From assembly GCF_022662305.1 (NCBI RefSeq), contig NZ_JAKNQH010000006.1, positions 62,001 through 126,000 on the forward strand: DNA of 64,000 bases, written 5' to 3'. The translations under genes and the position numbers were made by a program. The notes under the pieces are model-generated. The model was not told the DNA's origin, did not search any database, and saw only the letters and a program-made list of their open reading frames with translations. How positions within the stretch are numbered: the stretch's first letter is position 1; each line of letters begins with the position of its first letter. Below are positions 34,245-43,246 of this stretch, one piece after another. The stretch comes from Sphingomonas sp. BAUL-RG-20F-R05-02 (GTDB taxonomy: Bacteria > Pseudomonadota > Alphaproteobacteria > Sphingomonadales > Sphingomonadaceae).

Positions 34245-36701
34245 TCAAGTCCAGCGCCGCGTGTATCGCCCTGATGACGCGATCTCGACCTTGTAGCGTT
34301 CGGCACCATGCCGGATGGCGACGCTCATTCCCGCCGGTCCCTGGATCGTCAACGCCGAAGGCCGACCGCCCCGCCACGCCAGATCGACGCGCAACCCGCC
34401 GCGCGCGCGAAAGCCCGCGATCGACCCTTCCGGCCAGGCGGACGGCAGCGCCGGCAGCAGGTGGAGTTCGCCGCCCCAGGATTGCAGCACCATCTCCAGG
34501 ATAGCGGCACTGCCGCCGAAGTTGCCGTCGATCTGGAACGGCGGGTGCGCGTCGAACATGTTCGGATAGGTGCGCTTGGGTCCGAGCAGACCCGTCAGCA
34601 CGGCATGGGCATGGTCGCCCTCCCCCATTCGCGCCCACAAACACGCCCGCCACGCGGTCGCCCAGCCAGTGGAGAGATCGCCGCGCCGGCGCAGGCTCAC
34701 CTTGGCGGCCTCGATCAGGGCTGGCGTGTCGCGCACGTTGATTTGCCCGCTCGGATAGACGGCGTAGAGGTGGGAAACATGGCGGTGGTGCGGCTCGGGC
34801 GCTTCAAGGTCCCAGTCCTCCAGCCATTCCTGTAGCTGCCCGGCCTTGCCGATCCGGTCCGGCGCGATCCGCGCGCGCGTGGCCTCGACCTGCTGCAACC
34901 ACGCATCGTCCCGCTCGAGCCGGCGCCCGGCGACAAGCGTGTTGGCGAACAGGTCGCGGATGATCTGCCGGTCCATGGCCGGGCCGATGCACAGCGACGA
35001 TCCGAACGGATGCATGTTCTCCGGCGACAGCGACGGCGACGTCACCAGCCCACGTCCCTTCGGGTCTTCGATCAGCGTGTCGAGGAAGAAATGCGTCGCC
35101 CCGCGCAGCAGCGGGTACACCCGCGCGAGCAGCGCCGTCTCGCGCACATGATCCCAATGGTCGAACAGCGCGTTGCACAGCCATGCACCGCCGCACGGCC
35201 ACAACCCCCACAGTGGCCCGTCGATCGGCGCGGTCGCGCGCCACAGATCGGTGTTGTGGTGCGCCACCCAGCCGCGCGCGCCGTACATGTCGCGCGCGGT
35301 CTGCGCACCGGTGACCGACAGATCCTCGACCATGCGCAGCAACGGTTCGGTGAGCAGGCCCAGCGCGGCGGGATCGGCCGCCCAATAGTTCATCTCGGTA
35401 TTGATGTTGATCGTATATTTGCTGCCCCACGGCGGGCTGGTACCCTCGTTCCAGATCCCTTGCAGGTTGGCCGGCTGCGTTCCCGGCCGCGACGACGCGA
35501 TCAGCAGATAGCGGCTATAGTGCAGGTACAGCGCGGCAAGGCCGGCATCGCTGCCGCTTTCGCCGCCCGCGATCCGCTCGTTAGTGGGCAGCGCCGCCGC
35601 CGCACTGGTACCGAGGTCGATCTTCAGCGCACCGAACAACGCACCGTGATCGGCGATGTGGCGCGCGCGCAGGGCCGCATAAGTCTGTTGTTCCGCCGCC
35701 TTGCCTGCCGCCCGCGCCTTGGCGATCGCATCGCCGCCGGTGTCGCGGAAATTCACAAAGCTGGTCGCGGCACTGATCAGCAGCGTGACCGCCTTGGCCC
35801 CGCGCACGTGCAAGCCGTCCGCGCCCGCGACGATCCTGCCATCGCCCAACGCAACGACGCGAAGCGCATAGTGCAACCCGGCAGGAATGCCGCTGGAGGC
35901 GACGTTGCGCCCGGTGATGAGAATCGCACCGGCGCCGTCCGCCGCGATCGTGACGTCCGGCGGCAACGCGCCCGCATCCACACGCAGCAGCCAGTCGGTC
36001 GCGACGACGCCCTGCGGCAGTGTCCCCTCGGCGAACTGCTCGCGCGGCGTTGCCACCACACGCGGTGCACGATACGCCAGATCGAAGTCGAGCCGTCCGC
36101 CCGCCGCCTCCAGCCGGACGACCACCACCTGATCCGGGTGCGACGCGAACACCTCGCGCGTGTACCGCGCCGCCCCTTCGGCGAAGCGCGTAGCGGCGAT
36201 TCCCGAAGCGAGGTCCAGTGCGCGGCGATACTCGGTCGGCTCGCGCGCCCCGGCAAAGTTCAGCAACAGATCGCCGAGCGAGCCATACGGCATCTGCGCG
36301 ATCGGCTTGCCCATCATCTTGGCGGAGGCGAGGTCGGTGGCCTCCTTGTAGCGCCCCGCCGCCAGCAGCGCGCGCACCTCCGGCAGCGCCGCCAGCGCCT
36401 CCGGATTATCGGCGCGGTAGGGCGAGCCGGCCCAGAGCGTGTCCTCGTTGAGCTGCAAACGCTCCTGCCCGACCCGGCCGAACACCATGGCGCCAAGCCG
36501 CCCGTTGCCGACCGGCAGCGCCTCGGTCCACGCGCCCGCCGGTTGCCGGTACCACAGCCGCTCGTCGGCCCGACGCTCCGCCGCGCGCGCCGCCAGCAGC
36601 GCCGGCGTCATCACCGCGAGGCCCGCCGCCAGCGCTTCGCGCCGGTTGATGTCGAACGGTGCGTCGATCGCTGCCAACGTCGTCTCCTGAACCGGCTTCA
36701 C
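34245..36701 (-). CDS. GH95 alpha-L-fucosidase / alpha-L-galactosidase
   Basis: The 818-residue protein has the GH95 plan: an N-terminal beta-domain (WTEALPVGNGRLGAMVFG), then an (alpha/alpha)6 barrel. NINTEMNYWAADP should carry the two Asn residues of the unusual catalytic base, SPENMHPFG the acid Glu, and FQIDGNFGG the Asp that activates the base. It begins with GTG 13 bases after the GH9 stop. The N-terminus has a twin Arg (NRREALAAGLAVM), so Tat export is plausible. GH95 removes terminal alpha-1,2-linked fucose or L-galactose, for example from xyloglucan or pectin side chains. Confidence 0.88.
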   Translation of the reverse strand: MKPVQETTLAAIDAPFDINRREALAAGLAVMTPALLAARAAERRADERLWYRQPAGAWTEALPVGNGRLGAMVFGRVGQERLQLNEDTLWAGSPYRADNPEALAALPEVRALLAAGRYKEATDLASAKMMGKPIAQMPYGSLGDLLLNFAGAREPTEYRRALDLASGIAATRFAEGAARYTREVFASHPDQVVVVRLEAAGGRLDFDLAYRAPRVVATPREQFAEGTLPQGVVATDWLLRVDAGALPPDVTIAADGAGAILITGRNVASSGIPAGLHYALRVVALGDGRIVAGADGLHVRGAKAVTLLISAATSFVNFRDTGGDAIAKARAAGKAAEQQTYAALRARHIADHGALFGALKIDLGTSAAAALPTNERIAGGESGSDAGLAALYLHYSRYLLIASSRPGTQPANLQGIWNEGTSPPWGSKYTININTEMNYWAADPAALGLLTEPLLRMVEDLSVTGAQTARDMYGARGWVAHHNTDLWRATAPIDGPLWGLWPCGGAWLCNALFDHWDHVRETALLARVYPLLRGATHFFLDTLIEDPKGRGLVTSPSLSPENMHPFGSSLCIGPAMDRQIIRDLFANTLVAGRRLERDDAWLQQVEATRARIAPDRIGKAGQLQEWLEDWDLEAPEPHHRHVSHLYAVYPSGQINVRDTPALIEAAKVSLRRRGDLSTGWATAWRACLWARMGEGDHAHAVLTGLLGPKRTYPNMFDAHPPFQIDGNFGGSAAILEMVLQSWGGELHLLPALPSAWPEGSIAGFRARGGLRVDLAWRGGRPSALTIQGPAGMSVAIRHGAERYKVEIASSGRYTRRWT

Positions 36702-36714
36702 CCGTTTTGCCGGC

Positions 36715-39201
36715 TTACGGCTTTTCGGTGGTCGCCGCCATCGCCGCGCGCGCCGCGAGGATATAGGCGGACGTCGTGCTGACGGTATATTCGTTCTCGA
36801 ACCACAGGAACGGCCAGTCGGTCTTTACCTCCGGAAAGTCCGGTTTGACGATCAACATGCCCGGCTCCAACCCGCCCGGGATGAAGCTGTAGTCGGCGCG
36901 GTTGTGACCGTAGCCGATCAGTTTCGACGCGGTGCCGACGGTGGAGACGAACGACAGATTGTTCGCGGGATGCCGCCCCAGCACATAATCGATCGCGTTC
37001 AGCGTGTATTCGGTGCCGACCAGTTCCGGGAATGCCTGATGCAGCAGATACATGGTCGTGCCGAAGCTGACGACCTGGTTGGACCCGGCCCACGACCCCT
37101 CGCTGATCGGTACGCCGAACGGGTTGTTGACGACGGTGCTGTCCACCTTCGCCTTCATCGCCCGCACCAGCGGCGCAAGCTGCTGGCGGTAATCCGCGTC
37201 CATGAACGGGATCGCCCGGACCGCCGCGCCGCCGACCCATTCGAAATGCTGGCGGATCACCGGCAGCAACTGCCGCAGCCGCGTGGCATAGGTGCGATCG
37301 CCCTTGCTGGTGATGAGCAGTTCGACCGTGGCGACCACATTGGCGTTCTCGGCCGAGCGCGGCGATGTGGAATCGTCACGGCCGTCGCCGCCCTTGATCG
37401 TCCCGTTCTGCTGCTTCGCCCATAGCGCCTTGGCCGCGGCAAGTGCCTCCGCCGCCAGTGCCGGGTTGCTTGCGGAAAGCGCGCGGCTGGAACTCGCCAA
37501 CGCACCCGCGATCGACAGGTCGTTCGCCGGAAGGTCGGTGGTGAACGCCCAGCGATCATCGGGCTTGCCGGACGCGCCGTCCTTGCGCTCGTCCGGCTTC
37601 AGCGCCGGGTCGTAGAGCAGGCCGTCGGTCTGCGAGCCGGAGTCCCCCAGATGCGCATATTGCCGTAGCGTCGGATCGACGATGCCGACGATGGCATGAC
37701 CGAACGTCTTGTACTGGGCGAGCAGTTGCAGCGTGCCGTGGGTGATCTGCTGCACCGCATCCTCGACGCCATCGGGCTTGCGGATCTCGACCGCGCGCGC
37801 GGCTTCGTCGACGCTGGTCTCGTCCCAGTCGAGCCCGAACAGTTCGCGCGCCCACACCAGATCGCGGATGACCGACGCATTCTCGGGCGTCTGGATGTCA
37901 TAGTCGCCGGCATCCTGCCAGCCGCCCACCGCCAGCCCGGGAATATGCTCCCCCGCCTTGAACGGAGAATCCAGGTTGGGGCCCATCTTGTAGCCGTCGA
38001 AATGCACATGGTTGGCCGGTGCCTGCCGGGCATCATCAAGGTGCGAGGGTGCCGACCACACGCGGTACTGCTCGCGAATGCCCATATGGTCCATCTGTTC
38101 GGCAAGGAAGGTGTCGAGTGAAGCCTGCCAGATGTGGCCGTAGGCGTCGGCAGCGATCCGGAACGGGTTGGTCGTGGCGCCTGCATAGGAGATGGCATAG
38201 ACGCCCGGCTCACGCACGCTGGAGAAATCGAACGCGGCGTAATTGTAGCGCGTCCAGCGTCCGCGCGGGATCAGCGTGGCGCGCAGCACCGGTTCCTTGC
38301 GGCCGTCGGCGGTGAGCTTGACCAATTCCGCTTCCTTGGGCGCGTTGAAATTGGGGTCGAGCTCGATCATCGCAACCTTGCGGCGATCCGGCGTATAGCC
38401 CGCTTGATTGAACGACACGACCGGCTGACGCACCCAGTTCTTCTCGACATTGGGGCGGACGTGCCACACGATCGCATTCTCGCGCGCGCCGGCGGGCACC
38501 AGCGATCGCACGACGAACCAGCCGTTCTGCGCGCGATTGCGGGCATCGTAGATCGCGAGCGGCGCCTTGTCGGAGGTGATGGTGACTCGCGTCAGCGGGT
38601 CCTCCGGCGCGAGCGTGAGCGACTTGCCGCCCGATGCCATCGGCAACGGATCGCCGGACCCGTCCTTCGCCATCGGGCCGGTGGGATGGCGCGGGAACAG
38701 GCCGGGCGCCGTGTCCATCAGATACGTCTTGCCGAAATACGCCGACGGCAAGAAATCCAGGTTGAAGCCGACCTTGCCCGCCAGACTGGCGGGCAGCGGC
38801 TGATCAAGATCGACGGCGATGCGGAAACCCTCGCCCTCGGCCGTGACCTTCACGTTGTAGGCGAGGTTCTGCGCCTTGTAGGCGGAGCGCACCACCACCT
38901 GGTTCGGCTCGCTGCCAAGCGTGCGGCTGATGAAGGCGGGTACCGGCGCCCATTGCTCGGGCGTCTTGTCGAGGCGAATGGCGCCATCGGTGGCGATCCG
39001 GTCGCCATGCAGCACGATCTGGATGCCGGCATTCTTCTCGTCAAAGAAGATCGGGCTGAACTGGTTCTGGTCGATGATGACGCTCAGGCCCTGCGTCTCC
39101 AGGGTCTGCGCCGGGGTCACCGCCAAAGTTTGCGCCTGTACCGCGCACGCACAGTTCAGCATGCTCGCAGACGCGAGCAGCGCGATGATCGATCGCTTCA
39201 C
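36715..39201 (-). CDS. GH9 endoglucanase-type hydrolase with long N-terminal extension
   Basis: The 828-residue protein starts with GTG after GGAGAGGGAACCT and has a signal peptide (about 1-23). Residues about 24-255 form a domain I cannot name. An Ig-like CelD_N domain follows (VSFNQAGYTPDRRKVAMIE, about 262-345), then the GH9 barrel with GGWQDAGDYD (Asp430 and Asp433 as base residues) and WFENEYTVSTTSAY near the C-terminus holding the acid Glu. GH9 enzymes with CelD_N act on beta-glucans including xyloglucan. First gene of the operon, 19 bases from the LacI-type operator candidate at 39221. Confidence 0.87.
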   Translation of the reverse strand: MKRSIIALLASASMLNCACAVQAQTLAVTPAQTLETQGLSVIIDQNQFSPIFFDEKNAGIQIVLHGDRIATDGAIRLDKTPEQWAPVPAFISRTLGSEPNQVVVRSAYKAQNLAYNVKVTAEGEGFRIAVDLDQPLPASLAGKVGFNLDFLPSAYFGKTYLMDTAPGLFPRHPTGPMAKDGSGDPLPMASGGKSLTLAPEDPLTRVTITSDKAPLAIYDARNRAQNGWFVVRSLVPAGARENAIVWHVRPNVEKNWVRQPVVSFNQAGYTPDRRKVAMIELDPNFNAPKEAELVKLTADGRKEPVLRATLIPRGRWTRYNYAAFDFSSVREPGVYAISYAGATTNPFRIAADAYGHIWQASLDTFLAEQMDHMGIREQYRVWSAPSHLDDARQAPANHVHFDGYKMGPNLDSPFKAGEHIPGLAVGGWQDAGDYDIQTPENASVIRDLVWARELFGLDWDETSVDEAARAVEIRKPDGVEDAVQQITHGTLQLLAQYKTFGHAIVGIVDPTLRQYAHLGDSGSQTDGLLYDPALKPDERKDGASGKPDDRWAFTTDLPANDLSIAGALASSSRALSASNPALAAEALAAAKALWAKQQNGTIKGGDGRDDSTSPRSAENANVVATVELLITSKGDRTYATRLRQLLPVIRQHFEWVGGAAVRAIPFMDADYRQQLAPLVRAMKAKVDSTVVNNPFGVPISEGSWAGSNQVVSFGTTMYLLHQAFPELVGTEYTLNAIDYVLGRHPANNLSFVSTVGTASKLIGYGHNRADYSFIPGGLEPGMLIVKPDFPEVKTDWPFLWFENEYTVSTTSAYILAARAAMAATTEKP

Positions 39202-39220
39202 AGGTTCCCTCTCCGCTTAT

Positions 39221-39234
39221 TGGTAGCGCTATCT
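39221..39234. promoter_or_regulatory. LacI-type operator candidate 3
   Basis: TGGTAGCGCTATCT lies 19 bases upstream of the GH9 start and contains the symmetric core AGCGCT. It matches the pattern TGRTAGCGCTAYCA at 13 of 14 positions. Placement this close to the start would allow a repressor to block transcription. Confidence 0.55.
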
Positions 39235-39308
39235 TTATCGAAGCTGTCATCTACCAGAGCTTGGGTCAACCCAGAAAAACGCCGTCACTGCCAGCATTTG
39301 CGCCTCGA

Positions 39309-39328
39309 GCGGGGTTATAGAACCCCGC
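39309..39328. terminator. Perfect 8-base-pair hairpin
   Basis: GCGGGGTT-ATAG-AACCCCGC is a perfect stem with a four-base loop. It lies 63 bases past the SDR stop and 107 bases before the GH9 start, on the same strand. It could end the SDR transcript, although no T-run follows, or form part of the GH9 promoter region. Confidence 0.4.
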
Positions 39329-39332
39329 CCGT

Positions 39333-39346
39333 TGATGGCGCTACCA
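39333..39346. promoter_or_regulatory. LacI-type operator candidate 4
   Basis: TGATGGCGCTACCA matches the pattern TGRTAGCGCTAYCA at 13 of 14 positions. It lies 112 bases upstream of candidate 3 in the same GH9 promoter region. Paired sites of this sort can support repressor looping. Confidence 0.4.
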
Positions 39347-39390
39347 AACTGCCGAGCCCGTTGTGGCGAGCCCAGCAGCGGGGCAGCGCT

Positions 39391-40245
39391 TCAATCCTGT
39401 GCGGCGTCCGGGAAGTCTGTCGCAAGGCTTTCGGCGCGCTGGCTTTCGATCTCGTCGATACGCTCCCGAAGCTTCGCGGTTGCGGCATCGATGCCGAACT
39501 TTCCAAGCACGAAATGGCGTGGCGCTTCCGCGCGCTCGGTAAGGTCGATGATCGCCTGCGCCGCACGGACCGGGTCGCCCGGTTGATTTCCGCTGTAGCC
39601 GCTGGTCGTCTTCATCCGCGCAGCGGCGGTGTCGGCGTAATCCGCGATACGGCTTTCGGTCTGCTTCAGCGAGCGGCCCGCCCAATCGGTGCGGAACGGC
39701 CCCGGTTCGACACAGGTCACCTTGATCCCGAGTCGCCCGACCTCGGCCGCAAGCGCGTCCGACAGCCCCTCGACCGCATGCTTGGTCGCGGCGTAATAGC
39801 CGGAGGCGGCAAAGCCGATCAGGCCGCCGACCGAAGTGATGTTGATGACATGGCCGGAACGCTGCTCGCGCATGATCGGCAGCACGGCGCGTGTCAGCGC
39901 GAACAGGCCGAAGACGTTGACGTCGAATTGCGCGCGGATCTCGGCGTCTTCCCCCTCCTCGACCGAGCTTTGGTAGCCGTAGCCCGCGTTGTTGACGACA
40001 ATGTCGATGCGGCCGAAATGTGCCTTGGCGGTGGCGACGGCGCTATCAATCTGATCCTGCCGGGCAACGTCGAGATCGAGCGCCAGCCCGCGATCACCCG
40101 CATGCTCCACCAGATCCGCCACGCGGTCCGCTCCACGCGCGGTAACGACAGCACGATGACCGCGATCGAGCACCAGTTTGGCAAGTTCGCGGCCGAACCC
40201 GGTCGAACAACCGGTGATGAACCATACGGGGGTTTCATGGGGCAT
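39391..40245 (-). CDS. Short-chain dehydrogenase/reductase (SDR)
   Basis: The 284-residue protein is a classical SDR: TGCSTGFG (11-18) binds the cofactor, NNAG (85-88) follows, and Ser138 with YAATK (Tyr151, Lys155) makes the catalytic set. The sequence after the first beta-strand (TARG) suggests NADP(H) preference. The long substrate loop after VEPGPFRTDWAGRS is like that of SDRs annotated as oxidoreductases of unspecific substrate. It ends 145 bases before the GH9 promoter hairpin and is not coupled to other genes. Confidence 0.85.
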   Translation of the reverse strand: MPHETPVWFITGCSTGFGRELAKLVLDRGHRAVVTARGADRVADLVEHAGDRGLALDLDVARQDQIDSAVATAKAHFGRIDIVVNNAGYGYQSSVEEGEDAEIRAQFDVNVFGLFALTRAVLPIMREQRSGHVINITSVGGLIGFAASGYYAATKHAVEGLSDALAAEVGRLGIKVTCVEPGPFRTDWAGRSLKQTESRIADYADTAAARMKTTSGYSGNQPGDPVRAAQAIIDLTERAEAPRHFVLGKFGIDAATAKLRERIDEIESQRAESLATDFPDAAQD

Positions 40246-40354
40246 GGCAGACTCCGTTTCGAAATGTCACCGTTGAAACGGCCGAAACGCACCGCGGGTC
40301 CGCCATCCGCGACCGAACACCCAGTCTCGCCAAGCCGTTGGTCTGGCGACGGCT

Positions 40355-40501
40355 CTATTTGTCGGTAAACCGTTTCACCTTCACCGGCAGATCCTTGCCC
40401 TTGGTGCGACGCGACGGAACCTGCACCGGGTGCTTCTTCTTCCATTCGGCAAAGGTCATCGGCCCGTCGGGCGTGTCGATCATCAGGTCGTCGGTGCTCA
40501 T
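40355..40501 (-). CDS. Small Lys-rich protein, 48 residues
   Basis: A 48-codon frame runs from ATG 40501 to TAG 40355. The protein has an acidic N-terminus (MSTDDLMIDTPDGPMTFAEW) and a basic C-terminus (KKKHPVQ to KVKRFTDK). Codon third positions are GC-rich, as in neighbouring genes. It precedes the SDR on the same strand by 109 bases. Charge and size recall small nucleic-acid- or ribosome-associated proteins, but I do not recognise a family. A competing frame overlaps it and looks less protein-like. Confidence 0.5.
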   Translation of the reverse strand: MSTDDLMIDTPDGPMTFAEWKKKHPVQVPSRRTKGKDLPVKVKRFTDK

Positions 40502-40739
40502 GTCGGCGGCTCCAGGTCATGGCGGATGGCGTCCGGCGGACGCGCGGGGGTGTCGCACGATACCCGAACCACGATCAAGACGCCTCTGAGATGTGCGCCG
40601 CGAAGCGTGGATCGGAAAGCATTTTCCCGGTCCGCATGGTGATTCCGTTTTGGAAAACTGCGGTGATGCCCCATGTGGCGCAAGCTCCCGTTCAGGTCGG
40701 GTCTGCCACCGATACCGTTGTGATCGTTCAGGAAATGCA

Positions 40740-41594
40740 ATGTTCTGTTTAGCGCGTGTCCAGCCAGGACGCTTGTTCGCCACAGCATCCGCCGTCGCGC
40801 TTGCGCTGGCCGCACAGCCCGCGCTCGCCCGACGCGCGGCGGAGCGCCCGGTGTCGGAAATGCTGTTCAACGCATCCAGCGGCAAGCTGCTCTACGCCGA
40901 GCAGCCCGACGTGGTGCGTCACCCCGCATCACTCACCAAGATGATGACGCTGTACCTGCTGTTCGACGCGCTCGACGCCGGCAAGGTTCGGCTCGACGAT
41001 GCGGTGCCGGTTTCGCGTAACGCCGCGCGACAGCCCCCGTCGCGGCTGGGTGTTCCTGCCGGCCGATCGGTATCGGTGCGCACGGCGATCTCGGCGATGG
41101 CGGTGCGGTCCTCCAACGACATGGCGGTCGCGATTGCGGAGAAGCTTGCCGGCAGCGAGGCCCGCTTCGCCATGTTGATGACCGCGAAGGCGAGGCAGCT
41201 CGGCATGAGGAACACCAGCTTCGCGAATGCAAGCGGGCTGACCAATCCCGGCAACCTCACCACCGCGCGTGACATGACGAGGCTCGCGGTGGCGCTGCTG
41301 AAGAACCACCCGCGCCAGTATCCGGTCTTCTCCGCGCGCTCGATCACTTGGCAGTCGCATCGGCTCGCCAGCCACGATCACCTGCTTGGCAAGATCAGCG
41401 GCGTGGACGGGATCAAGACCGGCTATACCGTGGACTCAGGCTACAACATCGTCACCTCGGCGGACCGGGGTGGCGTGCGGATCATCGCGGTCGTTCTCGG
41501 CGACACGTCCGTGCAGGCGCGGGACCTGCGCGTGGCCAACCTCGTCGAACTGGGGTTCACGTCGCCTCCGACCGGGCGCCGGCGGCGGCGCTGA
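40740..41594 (+). CDS. D-alanyl-D-alanine carboxypeptidase (S11, DacA/PBP5-like)
   Basis: The 284-residue protein has a signal peptide (about 1-30) and all three motifs of S11 penicillin-binding peptidases: SLTK (Ser64, Lys67), SSN (124-126) and KTG (226-228). It would trim the terminal D-Ala from peptidoglycan pentapeptides in the periplasm. It lacks the second beta-rich domain and C-terminal amphipathic anchor of E. coli PBP5; it ends in a run of arginines. I chose ATG 40740 because the signal peptide starts there. It stands alone between the small protein and the sigma/FecR locus. Confidence 0.88.
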   Translation: MFCLARVQPGRLFATASAVALALAAQPALARRAAERPVSEMLFNASSGKLLYAEQPDVVRHPASLTKMMTLYLLFDALDAGKVRLDDAVPVSRNAARQPPSRLGVPAGRSVSVRTAISAMAVRSSNDMAVAIAEKLAGSEARFAMLMTAKARQLGMRNTSFANASGLTNPGNLTTARDMTRLAVALLKNHPRQYPVFSARSITWQSHRLASHDHLLGKISGVDGIKTGYTVDSGYNIVTSADRGGVRIIAVVLGDTSVQARDLRVANLVELGFTSPPTGRRRRR

Positions 41595-41679
41595 TGCGGT
41601 CCGGATTAGCCGCCGCACCGGGCTTGCTGGCCAGGCACGCCGGTGGCACACAGCGGCGATGGAACGCGAGAGAACGTCC

Positions 41680-42222
41680 ATGTTCGGGAGGATGCCAGTC
41701 GACGATCCGGTGACGGATCGGCGCATGGTACTGACACGCCTCGCGCAGACCTACGACCGCGCGCTGAGCAGGTTCTTCGAACGGCGCGTGAGCGTGAAGG
41801 CCGACGTACCCGATCTGGTGCAGGACGTGTACCTGCGCCTCAGCCGTATGCCGGACCCGGCCGGCATCGAAAAGCCCGAGCATTTCCTCTTCGTGACCGC
41901 CGCGAACGTGCTGAAGGATCGCGCGCGGCGCGGTGCGGTGCGCGGCGGCGGGCTGCATGACGAGATCGACGACGAGATCGCCGGTTCGGAGATTTCGCCG
42001 GATCGCGTCTTGGAAAGTAGGGAGGCGGCGCATCGCTTGCAGGCGGTGTTGCTGGAGCTTCCCGAGCGAACGCGCGACGTGTTCGTGCTGCGCGTGCTGG
42101 AGGGATTGAAGATGGCGGATGTCGCCCGCGCGATCGGCATTTCCACGCGCGCTGCCGAAAAGCATCAGGCCAAGGCGCTCGCCCACGTCACCGACGCCCT
42201 GGAGGATTGGCGCCATCGCTGA
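41680..42222 (+). CDS. FecI-type ECF RNA polymerase sigma factor (first locus)
   Basis: The 180-residue protein has sigma region 2 (DVPDLVQDVYLRLSRM, FLFVTAANVLKDRARR) and region 4 (LPERTRDVFVLRVLEGLKMADVARAIGISTRAAEKH) without region 3, as in FecI-like ECF factors. Candidate ATGs are at 41659, 41680 and 41692; 41680 has the best-spaced purine stretch (GCGAGAG). The next gene is a FecR regulator overlapping the stop, then an STN-type TonB receptor, which is the classic cell-surface-signalling order. It should be released by FecR when the receptor binds its ligand and then drive the receptor genes. Confidence 0.88.
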   Translation: MFGRMPVDDPVTDRRMVLTRLAQTYDRALSRFFERRVSVKADVPDLVQDVYLRLSRMPDPAGIEKPEHFLFVTAANVLKDRARRGAVRGGGLHDEIDDEIAGSEISPDRVLESREAAHRLQAVLLELPERTRDVFVLRVLEGLKMADVARAIGISTRAAEKHQAKALAHVTDALEDWRHR

Positions 42223-43174
42223 GGAGCTATCGCAGGCGGCGGCCGATTGGCACGCGCGGCTGCCGCAGGCCGGCGCTAGTGAGCGCGCCGCGTTCGTGGC
42301 TTGGCGCGCCGCCAGCCCAGCCCATGCCGCCGCGTACGACCGAGTGCAGGCCGCGCTTGAGGGCGCGCAGGGACTGGCGGAGGAAGGCCCCCTGCTTGCG
42401 CTTCGTCAGCAGACGCTCGCGCGCACGATGCTGGCGGGCCGATCGCCGCGCCCGCGGTGGGGGATGATGGCGGCGGGCGCGCTGGTGCTGGTGGGCGCGC
42501 CGCTTGCCGCCTTCGGTATCCGGGCGTGGACCACGCCCGCGCCGCAGGTCGTTACACGAACCTTCCGCACCGGCATCGGTCAGCAGGCAAACGTGACGCT
42601 GCCGGACGGATCGATGGTGACGCTCGACACCGACAGCGCACTCACCGTCTGGTACGGGGGTAAGGCGCGCGCCGCCAGCCTTAGCGGACAAGGCTGGTTC
42701 CGGATCAGGCCGGACGATGCTCCGTTCCGGATCAGCGCCGGCGGACGAGACTTCACTACGCGCGCGGGCACCTTCGATGTGCGGACCGACCCCGGCCGCG
42801 TTCGGGCTTTCGCGAACACAGGGCATCTCACGCTCGAAAGTGACGATTCAGCGGTCGCGCTGGCGCCCGGCAAGTTGCTGGCGGTGCAGGGCAGCGATGT
42901 CGTCATTCGCACGCTCGACGATCCGGTTGCCTTCACCGGCTGGCGCAGCGGACACCTGCAATTCGCCGACACGCCCCTGTCGGAGGCGGTGGGCGAGTTC
43001 AACCGGTATCGTACCCACCCGATCCGGCTGGCGGATGCGCGCGCCGGGGCGCTGCGGATTTCCGGGGCGTTTCGCACTACCGGCGCGTCCGCCTTCGTCG
43101 GCGCGCTCGCCACCGGCTTTCCGGTGCGCGTCGAACAGGACGCGCGCGATGGCATCGTCATCTCCGCGCGCTAA
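42215..43174 (+). CDS. FecR-type anti-sigma/sensor protein (first locus)
   Basis: The protein has about 319 residues. The N-terminal cytoplasmic part has AADWHARLPQ and FVAWRAASPAHAAAYDRVQ (DUF4880-type). One transmembrane helix follows (about residues 75-95), then the periplasmic FecR domain (LPDGSMVTLDTDSAL, AGTFDVRT, LQFADTPLSEAVGEFNRY). No ATG, GTG or TTG lies in frame near the expected start. GGAGG at 42201-42205 is followed by in-frame ATT (42206) and ATC (42215), so a rare AUU/AUC start, coupled to the sigma stop at 42220-42222, is the simplest reading. The start is therefore uncertain. Confidence 0.8.
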   Translation: MAEELSQAAADWHARLPQAGASERAAFVAWRAASPAHAAAYDRVQAALEGAQGLAEEGPLLALRQQTLARTMLAGRSPRPRWGMMAAGALVLVGAPLAAFGIRAWTTPAPQVVTRTFRTGIGQQANVTLPDGSMVTLDTDSALTVWYGGKARAASLSGQGWFRIRPDDAPFRISAGGRDFTTRAGTFDVRTDPGRVRAFANTGHLTLESDDSAVALAPGKLLAVQGSDVVIRTLDDPVAFTGWRSGHLQFADTPLSEAVGEFNRYRTHPIRLADARAGALRISGAFRTTGASAFVGALATGFPVRVEQDARDGIVISAR

Positions 43175-43246
43175 GCCTACAAAAAATATCGCCGCTCGGT
43201 TCGGAGTTCTGACGGCGCTGCGTCTTTGCTGTCGGGAGCCCCGCGC

